This document shows positions 14,497 to 23,984 of a stretch of DNA of 64,000 nt, piece by piece. The notes beneath the pieces are model-generated. The model was not told the origin of the DNA. It did not search any database and saw nothing but the letters and a program-made list of their open reading frames with translations. The stretch spans positions 956,348-1,020,347 of the forward strand of contig NZ_JABJVN010000001.1 in the NCBI RefSeq assembly GCF_013618475.1, written 5' to 3'. The DNA comes from Saccharibacillus deserti. Its GTDB lineage: Bacteria; Bacillota; Bacilli; Paenibacillales; Paenibacillaceae. Positions within the stretch are counted from its first letter, which is position 1. Every line of letters starts with the position of its first letter. The position numbers and the translations under genes were made by a program.

Positions 14497-15954
14497 ATGC
14501 CGTACCCGTCAAATTTGGAACGAGGCGCCCTCATAGGAGAACGATATCGGGTGGAAGGCATATTGGGAAGCGGAGGGATGGGCAAGGTCTATCTAACTTC
14601 CGATGCCAAGCTTCCGGGCAAACGGTGGGCGGTCAAGGAAACGATGGCCGATACGGCGGATTATGAACGGATCGAAAATGAAGCGCGTATGCTGACCCGT
14701 CTGCGCCATCCGAGTCTGCCGCAGGTCGCCGATTTTTTTCCTCCGGATGCGGAGGGCCGCGTATTTCTTGTGATGGAATACATCGAAGGCATGAATCTGG
14801 GCGATTATGCGGAACGGTTGGGCGGGTATCCGGCTGTTCCTTTCATACTTGATCTGGCCCTGAGGATTTGCGAAGTGTTGGAGTATTTGCACGGACAGAG
14901 TCCTCCGGTCGTTTTTCGCGACCTGAAACCCGGCAATGTGATGATCGGTCCGGATGGAACGGTCCGCCTGATCGATTTCGGGATTGCACGCAGCGCAACT
15001 CCCGACAAAAATGCGGACACCGTGAAGCTTGGCACGATCGGTTTTGCGGCGCCTGAGCAGTATGAAGGAAAAAGCGACCCTGCCAGCGACCAATACGCTC
15101 TTGGCGCACTGCTGCTGTATCTGGGTACCGGAGGACGCTTCAGCGAATGGACGGCCGAAGCGCAGCGGGCACTTCGGCCGGATCTTCCGCCGCCGCTGAT
15201 TCCGGCAATCCGCAAAATGCTCAGTTATCGCCGGGAAGACCGCTATCCGAATCTGTCGGAAGTGGAAAGGCTGCTGCGGCCCGCTCGGATCGAAAGCGAA
15301 CAAGTTCCATCTGCCAAAAGCGGAGGAGGAACCTTGACGATTGCGGTGCTTGGGACTTTTGCCGGCTGCGGCACGACGCACACGGCCATAGCGGCGGCAC
15401 ATACGCTGGCAAAAGCAGGCGGCCGAACCGCCGTTGTCGAACTAGGCAGCCGTTTCGGCGCTTTTGAACGGCTTGCCGGAGAATGGATAGGCGAACCGCT
15501 GAAAGGAAAAACCAGCTTTACGGTTCAAGGGGTCGATTATTGGCCGGCAGCCAAACGCGAAACGCTGGCGGAGATTTTGGGCAGAGGTTACCGCCACGTG
15601 GTGCTTGATCTGGGGCTGTGCAGGGAGGAGCGGGATTTCGAAGAATTCCAGCGTGCCGATTTTGCCTGGATCGTCGGTTCGGGCAGCGAGTGGAGAAGCG
15701 GCGATCTGACCGCTTTTGCTCATCGCGAAAGTCTCCGCTTCCGCCCCAAATGGACGTATCTTCTGCCGCATGCGCTGCCGGAAACGGTTCGGGAGATGCG
15801 CGGCAGACTGGGACACAAAAAAGTCTTTTCGCTGCCCCCGCTGCCCGATCCGTTCGGAGGAGGGGCCGAATCGAAGAAGGCTTTTGAGCCGATGCTGGGT
15901 GCGCTGTATACACGCGCCGAGCGGCGTTCCCTGCTGAAGCGCAAGCCAAGGTAA
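14497..15954 (+). CDS. Ser/Thr protein kinase fused to a P-loop (ParA/CpaE-like) domain
   Basis: A 485-residue cytoplasmic protein. Residues 13-270 form a Hanks-type kinase: glycine loop GSGGMGKVY, the ATP lysine in WAVKE (about 45), the catalytic loop FRDLKPGN near 141 (F replaces the usual H of HRD) and the DFG motif IDFGIARS near 160. From about 280 a second domain starts TIAVLGTFAGCGTTHTAIAAA, a ParA/MinD-like nucleotide loop lacking the normal GKT lysine. VVLDLGLC follows as a Walker-B-like strand. No membrane segment or PASTA repeat is present. The start is the ATG at 14497 behind GGGGTGGGG; the in-frame ATG at 14425 lies inside the leader hairpin. As first gene of the Tad-like operon it probably regulates assembly. 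Confidence 0.85.
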   Translation: MPYPSNLERGALIGERYRVEGILGSGGMGKVYLTSDAKLPGKRWAVKETMADTADYERIENEARMLTRLRHPSLPQVADFFPPDAEGRVFLVMEYIEGMNLGDYAERLGGYPAVPFILDLALRICEVLEYLHGQSPPVVFRDLKPGNVMIGPDGTVRLIDFGIARSATPDKNADTVKLGTIGFAAPEQYEGKSDPASDQYALGALLLYLGTGGRFSEWTAEAQRALRPDLPPPLIPAIRKMLSYRREDRYPNLSEVERLLRPARIESEQVPSAKSGGGTLTIAVLGTFAGCGTTHTAIAAAHTLAKAGGRTAVVELGSRFGAFERLAGEWIGEPLKGKTSFTVQGVDYWPAAKRETLAEILGRGYRHVVLDLGLCREERDFEEFQRADFAWIVGSGSEWRSGDLTAFAHRESLRFRPKWTYLLPHALPETVREMRGRLGHKKVFSLPPLPDPFGGGAESKKAFEPMLGALYTRAERRSLLKRKPR

Positions 15955-16005
15955 AAAGGGCGGGAAACCGCGTTCAAGTGCAGGAAACGAAGGGAGAAAC
16001 GAATC

Positions 16006-16980
16006 ATGTCGAGAATCAAATTTCGCCAGCGTCAGCGTCTGTTGGCCGGCGTGGCGGGAGCCGCGGCGGCACTGCTGATCGGGGCGGCGGCGGTCATCCC
16101 GTATGTCCGTCATATTGAGAAGAAATACGAAGGAGAGCAGGTGGTGTACGAACGGCAGATCGAGGAGATGAACGCCGAACGAATTCCGGTCTTTGCGCTC
16201 AAGCGCGATATCCGGGCAGGAGAAAAAATCGAATCCGACGATCTTGCGGAAATCGAAGTGGTTAAAGCGACAGTGCCCAGCGATATGCCGGGCAAGGAAG
16301 ACGCAGTGGGCCGTTACGCCAAGGTCTCTCTGCCTCGCAATACGCCGGTAAGCTCGTCCATGCTGTATGAAGGCGAAGTCACGCCCAAAGATTTGCGGAA
16401 TCAGGAATTCCGTTTGATCGAACTGCCAAGTCGCCTGCAGACGGGAGAATTTATCGATGTGAGGGTCAAGTTTCCGACCGGCGAAGATTTTATCGTCCTG
16501 TCGAAAAAGCGCACCGAACAATTGGCATCCGGCACGGTGTGGTTACGGATGAACGAACGCGAGATTTTGACGATGTCTTCGGCTATTGTCGATGCTTACC
16601 TGAACGATGCTTCAATCTACGCGGTCACTTATGTCGAGCCGGGACTTCAGCAGGCGGCGGCCGTTACGTATCCGTCCAACGCCCGTGTGCTTGATCTGAT
16701 CGAAAACGATCCGAATATTGTTCAGCGTGCCGTTACCGAACTCGAGCGCCGGATGCGCGACAAACTGGAAACCGGACTCGACCTGCTTACGCCCGAAGAG
16801 ATCCAGAAGTATATCAACAACAAAGCCAACAGCGCTGTCATCAATCCGGGAACGCAGGACAATGCCTTGATCCCGGATGAACAGGCGTCTGCAGACGGCG
16901 GCGCAGGCAGCCAAACGCCCGCCGCTCCGCAGGAAGAACCGGCTGATCCGGGTTCGGCGGAAGCCGCAGCGGGCAACTGA
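16006..16980 (+). CDS. CpaB-like SAF-domain membrane protein
   Basis: A 324-residue protein with one N-terminal membrane segment (residues 11-30) and a short coiled stretch. A SAF domain covers about 60-125 (IPVFALKRDIRAGEKIESDDL...GRYAKVSLPRNTPVSSSML), as in CpaB/RcpC of Tad systems and in flagellar FlgA. CpaB helps build the envelope channel of Tad pili in Gram-negatives. In a Gram-positive it should face the wall and may organise the pilus exit. The C-terminus is a low-complexity A/G/P/Q/E tail from about 275. RBS AAGGGAG precedes ATG 16006. It lies 51 bases after the kinase gene. Confidence 0.8.
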   Translation: MSRIKFRQRQRLLAGVAGAAAALLIGAAAVIPYVRHIEKKYEGEQVVYERQIEEMNAERIPVFALKRDIRAGEKIESDDLAEIEVVKATVPSDMPGKEDAVGRYAKVSLPRNTPVSSSMLYEGEVTPKDLRNQEFRLIELPSRLQTGEFIDVRVKFPTGEDFIVLSKKRTEQLASGTVWLRMNEREILTMSSAIVDAYLNDASIYAVTYVEPGLQQAAAVTYPSNARVLDLIENDPNIVQRAVTELERRMRDKLETGLDLLTPEEIQKYINNKANSAVINPGTQDNALIPDEQASADGGAGSQTPAAPQEEPADPGSAEAAAGN

Positions 16981-16992
16981 GGAGGAATCGAA

Positions 16993-17664
16993 TTGAACGA
17001 AGCTGTTTTTATAGGAGACTGCGACAAAAGCGATCTGCTGTTTTATCTGGGGAAACTGGCGGCGGAGGCGGGGCGCAAAGTGCTGATCGTCGATTATACG
17101 CTGCACCGAAATTACGAGTTTTCTTTTCCGGCTTTGGATATGCCCGGAGAGCCGCAGGAATATGACGGATTCGAAGTTTGGATTCCTGCGGACGGCATAC
17201 AGCCCGGCAGACGGACGGACTATGATCTGGTTCTGTACGATACGGATGATCCGCGGCGGCTGCCGCAGCTTCCGGAGTCGGCATGCCGTTTTCTGGTCAC
17301 GGGGTGTGAACAAACGTCTGTCCGACGGGGCATAAGGCTGCTGGAACATTTTTTCGCGGATCGTCCGATCGCCGAGCTGTGCGCTTTTCGCAAAGTGCTG
17401 ATCGAAGGAGCGAGCGAGCCGGGAGAAGCTTATTTTTCCGAGCAGTTTGAGCCTTTTCCGGTCGACTGGAAAGAGTCTTTCGTTTATTATCCCGACGAAC
17501 GCGATTTGGCGCTGAAGATTGGCAATCAGTATGCCGGAAGATTGAAGCTCAAAGGCCTATCGCCGGAAATGAAAAAAGCCGTACAGGGGATTGCATCGGT
17601 TTTGCTGGAAAAAGAACAAAAGGAAATACGCAAGCTCTGGAAAAGAGCCGAGAGGAGCAAATGA
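16993..17664 (+). CDS. Degenerate ParA-fold protein of the Tad-like operon
   Basis: A 223-residue protein that begins NEAVFIGDCDKSDLLFYLGKLAAEAGRKVLIVDYT. This is the layout of the first strand, loop, helix and second strand of a ParA/CpaE ATPase. The Walker A glycines and lysine are missing (GDCDKSD), and YDLVLYDTDD resembles Walker B. It probably keeps the fold but not ATP hydrolysis. Position between the CpaB-like and CpaE-like genes supports a structural or partner role in the same complex. The TTG start at 16993 has GGAGGAA 5 bases upstream. The family is not named with certainty. Confidence 0.6.
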   Translation: MNEAVFIGDCDKSDLLFYLGKLAAEAGRKVLIVDYTLHRNYEFSFPALDMPGEPQEYDGFEVWIPADGIQPGRRTDYDLVLYDTDDPRRLPQLPESACRFLVTGCEQTSVRRGIRLLEHFFADRPIAELCAFRKVLIEGASEPGEAYFSEQFEPFPVDWKESFVYYPDERDLALKIGNQYAGRLKLKGLSPEMKKAVQGIASVLLEKEQKEIRKLWKRAERSK

Positions 17665-17665
17665 G

Positions 17666-18511
17666 ATGGGGCAAATCGCATTTTGGAGCGTGGGACATGG
17701 AGCGGGGGTAACCGCATCGGTCGCCGCCGTCGCGTCATTGATCGGAAGCGAATATCGGATTCGGACGCTGGTTTCGCAGCCGCAGGGAGAAGAGAATACG
17801 CTGGAGCGGGGGTTTGCCCGCTCGATCAATACATACAGCCGCAACCTGTCTACGGAGGCGGGAACAGGGCTTGATGCGCTGGTCCGTCTGGCCCGCAGCG
17901 GGAAGCTGGAGCGGGAAACGGTCAAGAATAACGCGCTGCTGATCGAACGCGACCGTCTCGATCTGCTCAGCGGGTCGGAGCGGATGAATCGGCTGCAGTT
18001 TGAAAATGCCGGCGGCCTGATCGGAAACATCTATGCCCAGGCCCGAGGGTATTACGACTGCATTTTGCTGGATATCCGCTCGGGAACCGACAGTCCGGCT
18101 GCCGCCCAGGCGCTTGCGGACTCGGACTTGGTCGTCGTGTGTCTGAACCAGAATGCGGGGATGCTGGAGCGTTATTTCGACCGCAGCGGTTGGCCGGCCG
18201 AACTTCACGGCAAAAAGCAGCTGCTGCTGTTCTCCGGATACGATCCGCGTTCGAAGTACAAAGCGTCCAATATTTTGCGAAAATACGGCCGCAGGGAACC
18301 GACATTGACTCTGCCGTACAATTCCGATTTCCGTGACGCGGTCAACGACGGCGATATCAAAGGATTTATTGCGCGAAGCCGCCCGCTTGACCGCAGACAC
18401 GACAATTACCCGTTTATCACGGAAGTACGCCGGACGGCGGAGAAACTGCTGGAAGAAATCGGCGTAAACACAAGATTGAAACATGTGAATGCCGCCAAAG
18501 GAGCGTCGTAA
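17666..18511 (+). CDS. CpaE-like ParA/MinD-fold ATPase
   Basis: A 281-residue protein with the opening IAFWSVGHGAGVTASVAAVASLIG, a deviant nucleotide loop of the form SxGHGAGVT like those of CpaE proteins. YDCILLDIRSGTDSPAA follows as Walker B, then SDLVVVCLNQN. The ATP lysine of the canonical loop is absent, as in several Tad-associated CpaE proteins. CpaE localises the Tad machine in Gram-negatives. The start is the ATG at 17666, one base after the previous stop, with GAGAGGAGC as RBS. The CpaF-like gene begins 3 bases after it ends. Confidence 0.75.
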   Translation: MGQIAFWSVGHGAGVTASVAAVASLIGSEYRIRTLVSQPQGEENTLERGFARSINTYSRNLSTEAGTGLDALVRLARSGKLERETVKNNALLIERDRLDLLSGSERMNRLQFENAGGLIGNIYAQARGYYDCILLDIRSGTDSPAAAQALADSDLVVVCLNQNAGMLERYFDRSGWPAELHGKKQLLLFSGYDPRSKYKASNILRKYGRREPTLTLPYNSDFRDAVNDGDIKGFIARSRPLDRRHDNYPFITEVRRTAEKLLEEIGVNTRLKHVNAAKGAS

Positions 18512-18514
18512 AGC

Positions 18515-20410
18515 ATGGATTGGATAAATCTGCTCCTGATTGCCGGGATTCTGATCGGAGTCTTGTTAGGGCTGTTTCTGATCCTTCGCCAAAGTCCTTC
18601 GAACGAAGACCGGTACGGGCAAAATGCAGAGCCGTTCACCGTCGAAGGACTTCAGGCTTACGTTACAACGGCTGTCAATGCGTTCGTCAATGCCAACCTG
18701 CTTGATCTCGGTCTGTCTCCGGAAGAGTTCGAACGCAGAAGAAATGTGGTAGCCGAACTCAAAAACTCGCTCAAGGCTTGCAGTTCCGGCAGCCTGGCGG
18801 ACAAAACCTACGTGAAGTCGTTTATTGCCGATCTGCTGCTTCGGGGCGGCGCTGTCAACGAAACGACCATCGATCAGGTACTGCCTTTCGGAGACGAGCG
18901 GCGGCTCAGCGATCCGGATAAGTTCGATATTCTGCTGCATGTCTACAAGCGGGAGCACGGGATGCAGGCTTTAAGCGTGCTGTTCGAAAAGTACGGGTTG
19001 GCGGAATTGAAATCCGTGATCGAAAACGGAGAAACCGAGTCGCATATCATCACTGCCGAAGAGATTCGGGATCTGTACGCCCGGGAATCTCCGTCCTTGT
19101 CGTTTGACGACAAACTGCAGATCGTAGTCCAGCGCATCTATCAGCAGTACAAAGGGTTCGGGCCGATCGACGAGCTGCGCGATCAGACGATCGACGGCGT
19201 ATCGGGCGGAGTCTCCGGTCTGCCTTCGCAAATGCGGGAAATCGAGGATGAGGTAGAGCTGATGCAGTCCATGCGAGAAAAAGGGCCCAGAGGCTGCGAC
19301 AGCGTCTGGATCTTCTATCGGGGGAAATCGATCCGTTTGGCTTTTCTCGGCTTTGGCAGCGACTTGGAACTCAAGCGGGTCTGCCAGAACATTTACAAGT
19401 TCGGAAGTCCCGGGCAGCTGTCCGAAGCCAAAGCGTACATGGTCAACGAAATGCAGGACGGATCCCGGGTAGTGGTTGTGCGGCCTCCTTTTTCCGAAAG
19501 TTGGGCGTTTTTCGTCCGCAAGTTCGATCTGCCCAATTTGAGTCTGGACCGTTTGCTTGCTTCGGAACGCGTAAGCGGAGCCGAGCTGCCGATCCGGATG
19601 CTGGATTACCTGATGAAAGGTGCCCAGGTAACCGCCGTGACGGGAGAACAGGGGTCGGGAAAAACAACGCTGTTGATGGCTATGGTCAAAAGCATCTACG
19701 GTACCTTCAACCTGCGGGTTCAAGAGCTGGCGTTCGAGCTGCACCTGCGCCGATTATATCCCGAACGCAACACGCTGGCTTTTCGCGAAACGGATAAGAT
19801 CAGCGGTCAGGAAGGACTGGATCTTCAGAAAAAAACAGACGGTACGGTCAATATCCTAGGTGAGGTAGCCACGGATCCGGTAGCGGCGTGGGCGGTCCAG
19901 ATGTCCCAGGTCGCAAGCAAATTCACGGTGTTCAGCCACCATGCCAAAACAACGAAAGACTTGATCTGGTCGCTGCGCAATTCGCTGCTTAAGACGGGAA
20001 CTTTCCAAAATGAGCGTATCGCCGAAGAACAGGTGGCGAGTGTGATTGCCTTCGATGTGCATTTGGAAAAAGAACGAGAGGGTACCCGGTATATCGAGCG
20101 GGTAACCGAATGCCTGGTGCTCGACCCGGACGAAGAAGGGTTTGCGGAGCTTGGACGCAGACTTGCGAACGGCGCAGACGAGGCCGCGGCACTGAACGTC
20201 CTGGCGCAGGCGAATCTGAATTATTACCGCCGGATGACGGGGCGAACCTTCGAAGCCCGCAACATTATCGAATTCCGCGATGGGGTCTATGTTGCGCTTC
20301 ACCGGCCTACGGCGAGAAAAGTCGAACAGATGGCGAGTAATATGTCAAAGGCGGACGCAGCGTCTTTCCGTGCTTTTCTGGAACGGTACTGGGGGAGCGA
20401 ATCCGCATGA
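18515..20410 (+). CDS. CpaF/TadA-like secretion ATPase with an N-terminal membrane anchor
   Basis: A 631-residue member of the VirB11/CpaF family of hexameric motors for type II and IV secretion and Tad pili. Residues 5-24 form a membrane helix, unusual for CpaF, which is normally soluble. The N-terminal domain spans about 190-300 (DDKLQIVVQRIYQQYKGFGPIDEL). The ATPase core has Walker A GEQGSGKTTL near 375, the Asp box (FRETDKISGQEG) and Walker B-like VNILGEVATD near 448. The His box SHHAKTTKDL lies near 471. The core is longer than standard CpaF. The gene is coupled to the next by an ATGA overlap. It should power pseudopilus assembly or protein export. Confidence 0.85.
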   Translation: MDWINLLLIAGILIGVLLGLFLILRQSPSNEDRYGQNAEPFTVEGLQAYVTTAVNAFVNANLLDLGLSPEEFERRRNVVAELKNSLKACSSGSLADKTYVKSFIADLLLRGGAVNETTIDQVLPFGDERRLSDPDKFDILLHVYKREHGMQALSVLFEKYGLAELKSVIENGETESHIITAEEIRDLYARESPSLSFDDKLQIVVQRIYQQYKGFGPIDELRDQTIDGVSGGVSGLPSQMREIEDEVELMQSMREKGPRGCDSVWIFYRGKSIRLAFLGFGSDLELKRVCQNIYKFGSPGQLSEAKAYMVNEMQDGSRVVVVRPPFSESWAFFVRKFDLPNLSLDRLLASERVSGAELPIRMLDYLMKGAQVTAVTGEQGSGKTTLLMAMVKSIYGTFNLRVQELAFELHLRRLYPERNTLAFRETDKISGQEGLDLQKKTDGTVNILGEVATDPVAAWAVQMSQVASKFTVFSHHAKTTKDLIWSLRNSLLKTGTFQNERIAEEQVASVIAFDVHLEKEREGTRYIERVTECLVLDPDEEGFAELGRRLANGADEAAALNVLAQANLNYYRRMTGRTFEARNIIEFRDGVYVALHRPTARKVEQMASNMSKADAASFRAFLERYWGSESA

Positions 20411-22485
20411 ATATGAAACTGCCGATCCTGCTTGCGCTGGTTCTGTACCTGGTTCCCGCCGTACTCTGGTTTGTGCTGAAACGCCGCAGAACATCCGGCA
20501 GCAGCGAAGAAGAATCGCTGACCAGCTGGATGAATCGGCAGCCGGGTCTGAAGAAAGACAATCCCGCACTTACGCGCTTGTACCAGCGTTCCTACGTCCG
20601 TTTCTCGAAGATTCCGATTTTTCGCGGACAAGTCAAGCGGATCCGTCAGCGTCTTATGGTAGTCAGTCCGTACGACGAGATGACCCTGCGCAAAGAAACG
20701 ATGAGAATTACGTACGCCGTGCTGTTGATCGTGCTCAGTCTCGTTCTGGCACTGGCCCTGTTTGGCCGGAATTATTCCGTGATGGTGTTGGGGTTGATCG
20801 GCTGTCTGGCTCTGAACGGCATGCTGATCGATCTGTTCGTTCATCGCGTGGAAAACCGTTTGTTAAAAGATTTCCGGGACTTTCTCGAAGATCACCGGCA
20901 CCAATTCCAGGCGACCCGAATGGTGGATGAAGCCATTTACGAAGCGGCCCAGCTGTCCGGACACGATATGAAGCTGCACGGCGAGCGGATCCACGGCGTA
21001 CTGACAGCCAAAGATCCGGCCCGCAGCCTGACTTCTTACTACGAGGTGGCGCCCAACCGTTATCTGAAAGGATTTACCGGAATTGCCTACATGATTATGG
21101 AATATGGAGACAAGGCTACATCCAAAGGTTCGCTGTACCTGAACGCCATCAGCAAATTTGTGCAGGACATCAACTTCGATCTGCTGCGCAGAAACCGGCT
21201 GAGTTATCAGCTGAACAGCCTGACCGTAATTGCTCTGGCTCCGATTCTGCTGTCTTTTCCGCTGCAGCGCTGGGCCGAGAACTATTTCCCCGTAATGGGT
21301 GAATTTTATGAAGGCCGAATCGGGACGGCGTCCAAACTGCTGCTGTATGCGGTGTCCGTTACCGCTTATGTATTGATCCGTAAATTGGCGGAAACGGAAG
21401 AATCGCGGTATACGCCCAAATCCGGAGGTATACGCTGGGAGAAAAAGCTGTACGCCTACCGCTGGATTCGTTATGTGGTCGATCGGTTCGTACCTCCGCC
21501 GCACACAAAAGCTCATCTTCACCTGTCCAGGCTGATCAAAGAATCGAATTCGCCTCTCATGCTCGAATGGCTGACGGTCAGACGTCTGCTGCTCGGACTG
21601 CTGGCGGCTGTATTTACGCTTGGTATGTTCCTTTCCGTACACGGGCATCAAGCGGAGAGGATCCGTGAAGCTCCGACTTATTTGAAAGGCGGTCTGATGA
21701 TCGGGCGCGTGAACGACGAAGAACGCACGGAAGCCGAGCGCCGTACCGAATTCGACCGGGAAATCATGAACGGAATCGAAACCCGCGGAGCGTCGTGGGA
21801 AGAAACGGTTCGGCAGCGTATCCGCCAAAATTCGGGAGAGCTGCTGAGCGAAATTCAACAGAATGAAGCGGCTGTCCGGATTATTCAAAAATTGGACGAG
21901 GCGGATAACGAATACCTGAAATGGTGGGAGGTGCTGATTGCTGCGGGAATAGGGGCGGCCGCCTATTTCGTGCCGCTGGGTATCATGCATTTTCAGCGGC
22001 GGGTTCGGGGGATGGAGATGCAAAGCGAAGTCGACCAGTTCCGAATGCTGCTCTCGATTCTGAGTCAGTTCGACCGGATCAGTGTGGATATTATTCTGGA
22101 ATGGCTGGAACGTTTCGCGATCATTTTCAAGCCGGCTCTTCAACGCTGTCTGCTCGATTTCGATGCCGGCGCTTCTACGGCGCTGGCCGAACTTAAGAAC
22201 GAAGCACCGTTCCCGTCGTTTGTCCGGTTGATCGAACGGCTCGAGAATGCGCTGGAGCGTATTTCGGTTCTGGAAGCGTTCGACGATCTGGAGATGGAAC
22301 AGGAATATTACCGGGAGCAGAAAAAAGAAACGATGGACCGTCTGATCGAAAACAAAGCGAGTTGGGGCCGCGATATCGGATTCGCTCCGATTCTTTTTAT
22401 GCTCGGGGCCTATATTATTGTGCCGTTCCTGTACGTTTCGTTTATGCAGATGAAAGACCTTATCGCTCAACTGAGCCGAATTTAG
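20407..22485 (+). CDS. TadB/TadC-like inner membrane platform protein
   Basis: A 692-residue polytopic protein with membrane helices near 5-24, 97-140 (two), 277-297, 312-330, 397-417, 508-528 and 661-685. Two regions resemble type II secretion F domains: around 160-300 (YEAAQLSGHDMKLHGERI...LKGFTGIAYMIMEYGD) and around 535-690. In Tad systems TadB and TadC are separate proteins of about 300 residues. This gene appears to encode both halves in one chain. It would be the rotor-like platform turned by the CpaF ATPase. The start overlaps the upstream stop (ATGA). Confidence 0.75.
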   Translation: MNMKLPILLALVLYLVPAVLWFVLKRRRTSGSSEEESLTSWMNRQPGLKKDNPALTRLYQRSYVRFSKIPIFRGQVKRIRQRLMVVSPYDEMTLRKETMRITYAVLLIVLSLVLALALFGRNYSVMVLGLIGCLALNGMLIDLFVHRVENRLLKDFRDFLEDHRHQFQATRMVDEAIYEAAQLSGHDMKLHGERIHGVLTAKDPARSLTSYYEVAPNRYLKGFTGIAYMIMEYGDKATSKGSLYLNAISKFVQDINFDLLRRNRLSYQLNSLTVIALAPILLSFPLQRWAENYFPVMGEFYEGRIGTASKLLLYAVSVTAYVLIRKLAETEESRYTPKSGGIRWEKKLYAYRWIRYVVDRFVPPPHTKAHLHLSRLIKESNSPLMLEWLTVRRLLLGLLAAVFTLGMFLSVHGHQAERIREAPTYLKGGLMIGRVNDEERTEAERRTEFDREIMNGIETRGASWEETVRQRIRQNSGELLSEIQQNEAAVRIIQKLDEADNEYLKWWEVLIAAGIGAAAYFVPLGIMHFQRRVRGMEMQSEVDQFRMLLSILSQFDRISVDIILEWLERFAIIFKPALQRCLLDFDAGASTALAELKNEAPFPSFVRLIERLENALERISVLEAFDDLEMEQEYYREQKKETMDRLIENKASWGRDIGFAPILFMLGAYIIVPFLYVSFMQMKDLIAQLSRI

Positions 22486-22521
22486 ATTTATCCAACTTCA
22501 CTTAAAAGGGGATTACTTATT

Positions 22522-22986
22522 ATGGGAAGCAATGCAACTTCGGGATTGAAATTGGCTGCCGGTATTTTTCTTACGCTCGCCCTGATTACGACGGTGGTCG
22601 TCATCTTTATTTCTTCGCAGGATGCGGCCAAGGAAGGGCAGACGCAGTTTTCGACGATTCAGACGCAGCTTTCGCAGACACGCTTCAATATTTACGAAAA
22701 TACGACGTTGTCCGGCAGTCAGGTCATGAACGCCGTTCGCCAATACAACAATGATGCGCAGTTTGGCGTTTACGTATTGACCGGCAAAGGCGGCGCGACT
22801 TATTACGGCAGCCAGTTCAACCAAACGACCGGCGTGATCGCGGGGGAAGACAAGAACACGAACCTGAGCCCGGCTCTGAACGAAGCGGACAACAACTTTA
22901 TCAATCCTTCGGGGAAATTCAAATCGTCCATTGTACGCGATGCCAACAACATGGTACGCGGAATCATTTTTACCCAAGCCAAATAA
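22522..22986 (+). CDS. Small single-pass protein, candidate pilin-like subunit
   Basis: A 154-residue protein with one N-terminal hydrophobic helix (residues 8-30, LKLAAGIFLTLALITTVVVIFIS). A Gln/Asn/Thr-rich extracytoplasmic part follows (QTQFSTIQTQLSQTRFNIYENTTLSG). There is no clear GF(T)LxE type prepilin site, and no prepilin peptidase is in the operon, so processing may not occur. The strong RBS AAAAGGGG, 14 bases upstream, and the position right after the platform gene fit the major subunit of the apparatus. This role is inferred from context; the sequence family was not recognised. Confidence 0.6.
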   Translation: MGSNATSGLKLAAGIFLTLALITTVVVIFISSQDAAKEGQTQFSTIQTQLSQTRFNIYENTTLSGSQVMNAVRQYNNDAQFGVYVLTGKGGATYYGSQFNQTTGVIAGEDKNTNLSPALNEADNNFINPSGKFKSSIVRDANNMVRGIIFTQAK

Positions 22987-23048
22987 AAATCCGAGCAGAA
23001 GCGTTGGTTCTCCGGTAATGCCGGGAACCAACGCTTACGGGGGAAGAC

Positions 23049-23429
23049 ATGGGAAACGCAAAAAGTTTCATGATGCTGGCGGCAGTGTTCTTTTTGTTCA
23101 TCGGTGCTTGTACCTATGCGGCGGAAATCGTGCATGCGATCGACGGAGGAACCCGCCTGCTTTATCGCGTGAACGAAAATAACGACAGCAAAATAAAAGC
23201 CAAGCTGGATGCTGCGGGAAGCGAAGCGTACAGCGCGGCGCAGATTGTCTGCATGATCCGGAATATCGAAGAACTCGACGCCGACATTGAGGTCGACGGC
23301 CTTCTTTATTCGCGCAGCATGGACTATGAAGGCCTGAATCCGGCTCTAGTCGATTCAAGCAAAATCTATCGTGCGGTCTATATGCGGGATATTTCCGGGT
23401 ATTTGATCAAAATCGTATTTAGGGGCTGA
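23049..23429 (+). CDS. Small membrane-anchored protein of the Tad-like operon
   Basis: A 126-residue protein with a signal-anchor at residues 6-27 (SFMMLAAVFFLFIGACTYAA) and a short soluble domain without cysteines except one (VCMIRN). It may be a minor pilin-like component. A GGGGGAAG RBS precedes ATG 23049. No family was recognised. It is followed after 3 bases by the next anchored protein, consistent with one complex. Confidence 0.6.
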   Translation: MGNAKSFMMLAAVFFLFIGACTYAAEIVHAIDGGTRLLYRVNENNDSKIKAKLDAAGSEAYSAAQIVCMIRNIEELDADIEVDGLLYSRSMDYEGLNPALVDSSKIYRAVYMRDISGYLIKIVFRG

Positions 23430-23432
23430 AAG

Positions 23433-23984
23433 ATGAAATATGTAACCGGCATATTCGCCGCCCTGCTGGCCGTTCTGCTGCTGTTTATGTATCCGATGTA
23501 CGAACAGGCGAGAAGCCAGGACAAAATCGCCGGCAGTATCGTCCAGGGGGCCGCCGCTCGTCTTGTCGACAGCGCACGCACCAAAGGGATGCTGACTCCG
23601 CAGATGTACGAAGAGTTTAATGCGCAGCTGGCTGCGACCGGCAATCAATATGAAGTGGAACTGGAACATTTGCACAAAAAGTACAATCCCGATTACAGCG
23701 ATCCCGCGCGCGCCGATACGTTCCAAAACAGTTTTACGATATTTTATGACGGGTTCTATAACGAACAGATTCTTCCAATCCTGTTTCCGGATAACGGTAC
23801 ACCGCCCGAAGACGCTTCCCGTGTTTACAAGATGCAGGTAGGCGATTATATTGGGATCCGGTTAAAAAACGTCAATCGAACCGCGGCGGTGCAGCTATGG
23901 GATTTTCTTGTCCATGACAACACGGAAGATGCGGCATCGGTCTTGATGAACTACGAAGGAATGGTTCTCAATGAAGATTACTAG
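23433..23984 (+). CDS. Small membrane-anchored protein, TadE-like in layout
   Basis: A 183-residue protein with one hydrophobic segment at residues 4-22 (VTGIFAALLAVLLLFMYPMY). A helical stretch (EQARSQDKIAGSIVQGAAARLVDSAR) and a soluble domain follow. TadE and TadG pseudopilins share this plan of one N-terminal helix and an extracytoplasmic domain, but no diagnostic motif is present. It overlaps the next gene by 14 bases, so the two are probably made together. Confidence 0.55.
   Translation: MKYVTGIFAALLAVLLLFMYPMYEQARSQDKIAGSIVQGAAARLVDSARTKGMLTPQMYEEFNAQLAATGNQYEVELEHLHKKYNPDYSDPARADTFQNSFTIFYDGFYNEQILPILFPDNGTPPEDASRVYKMQVGDYIGIRLKNVNRTAAVQLWDFLVHDNTEDAASVLMNYEGMVLNEDY

Noticed and set aside
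20863..22470. 535-codon antisense frame opposite the TadB/C-like gene
   Set aside because: Same shadow effect; no start signal and no protein family.
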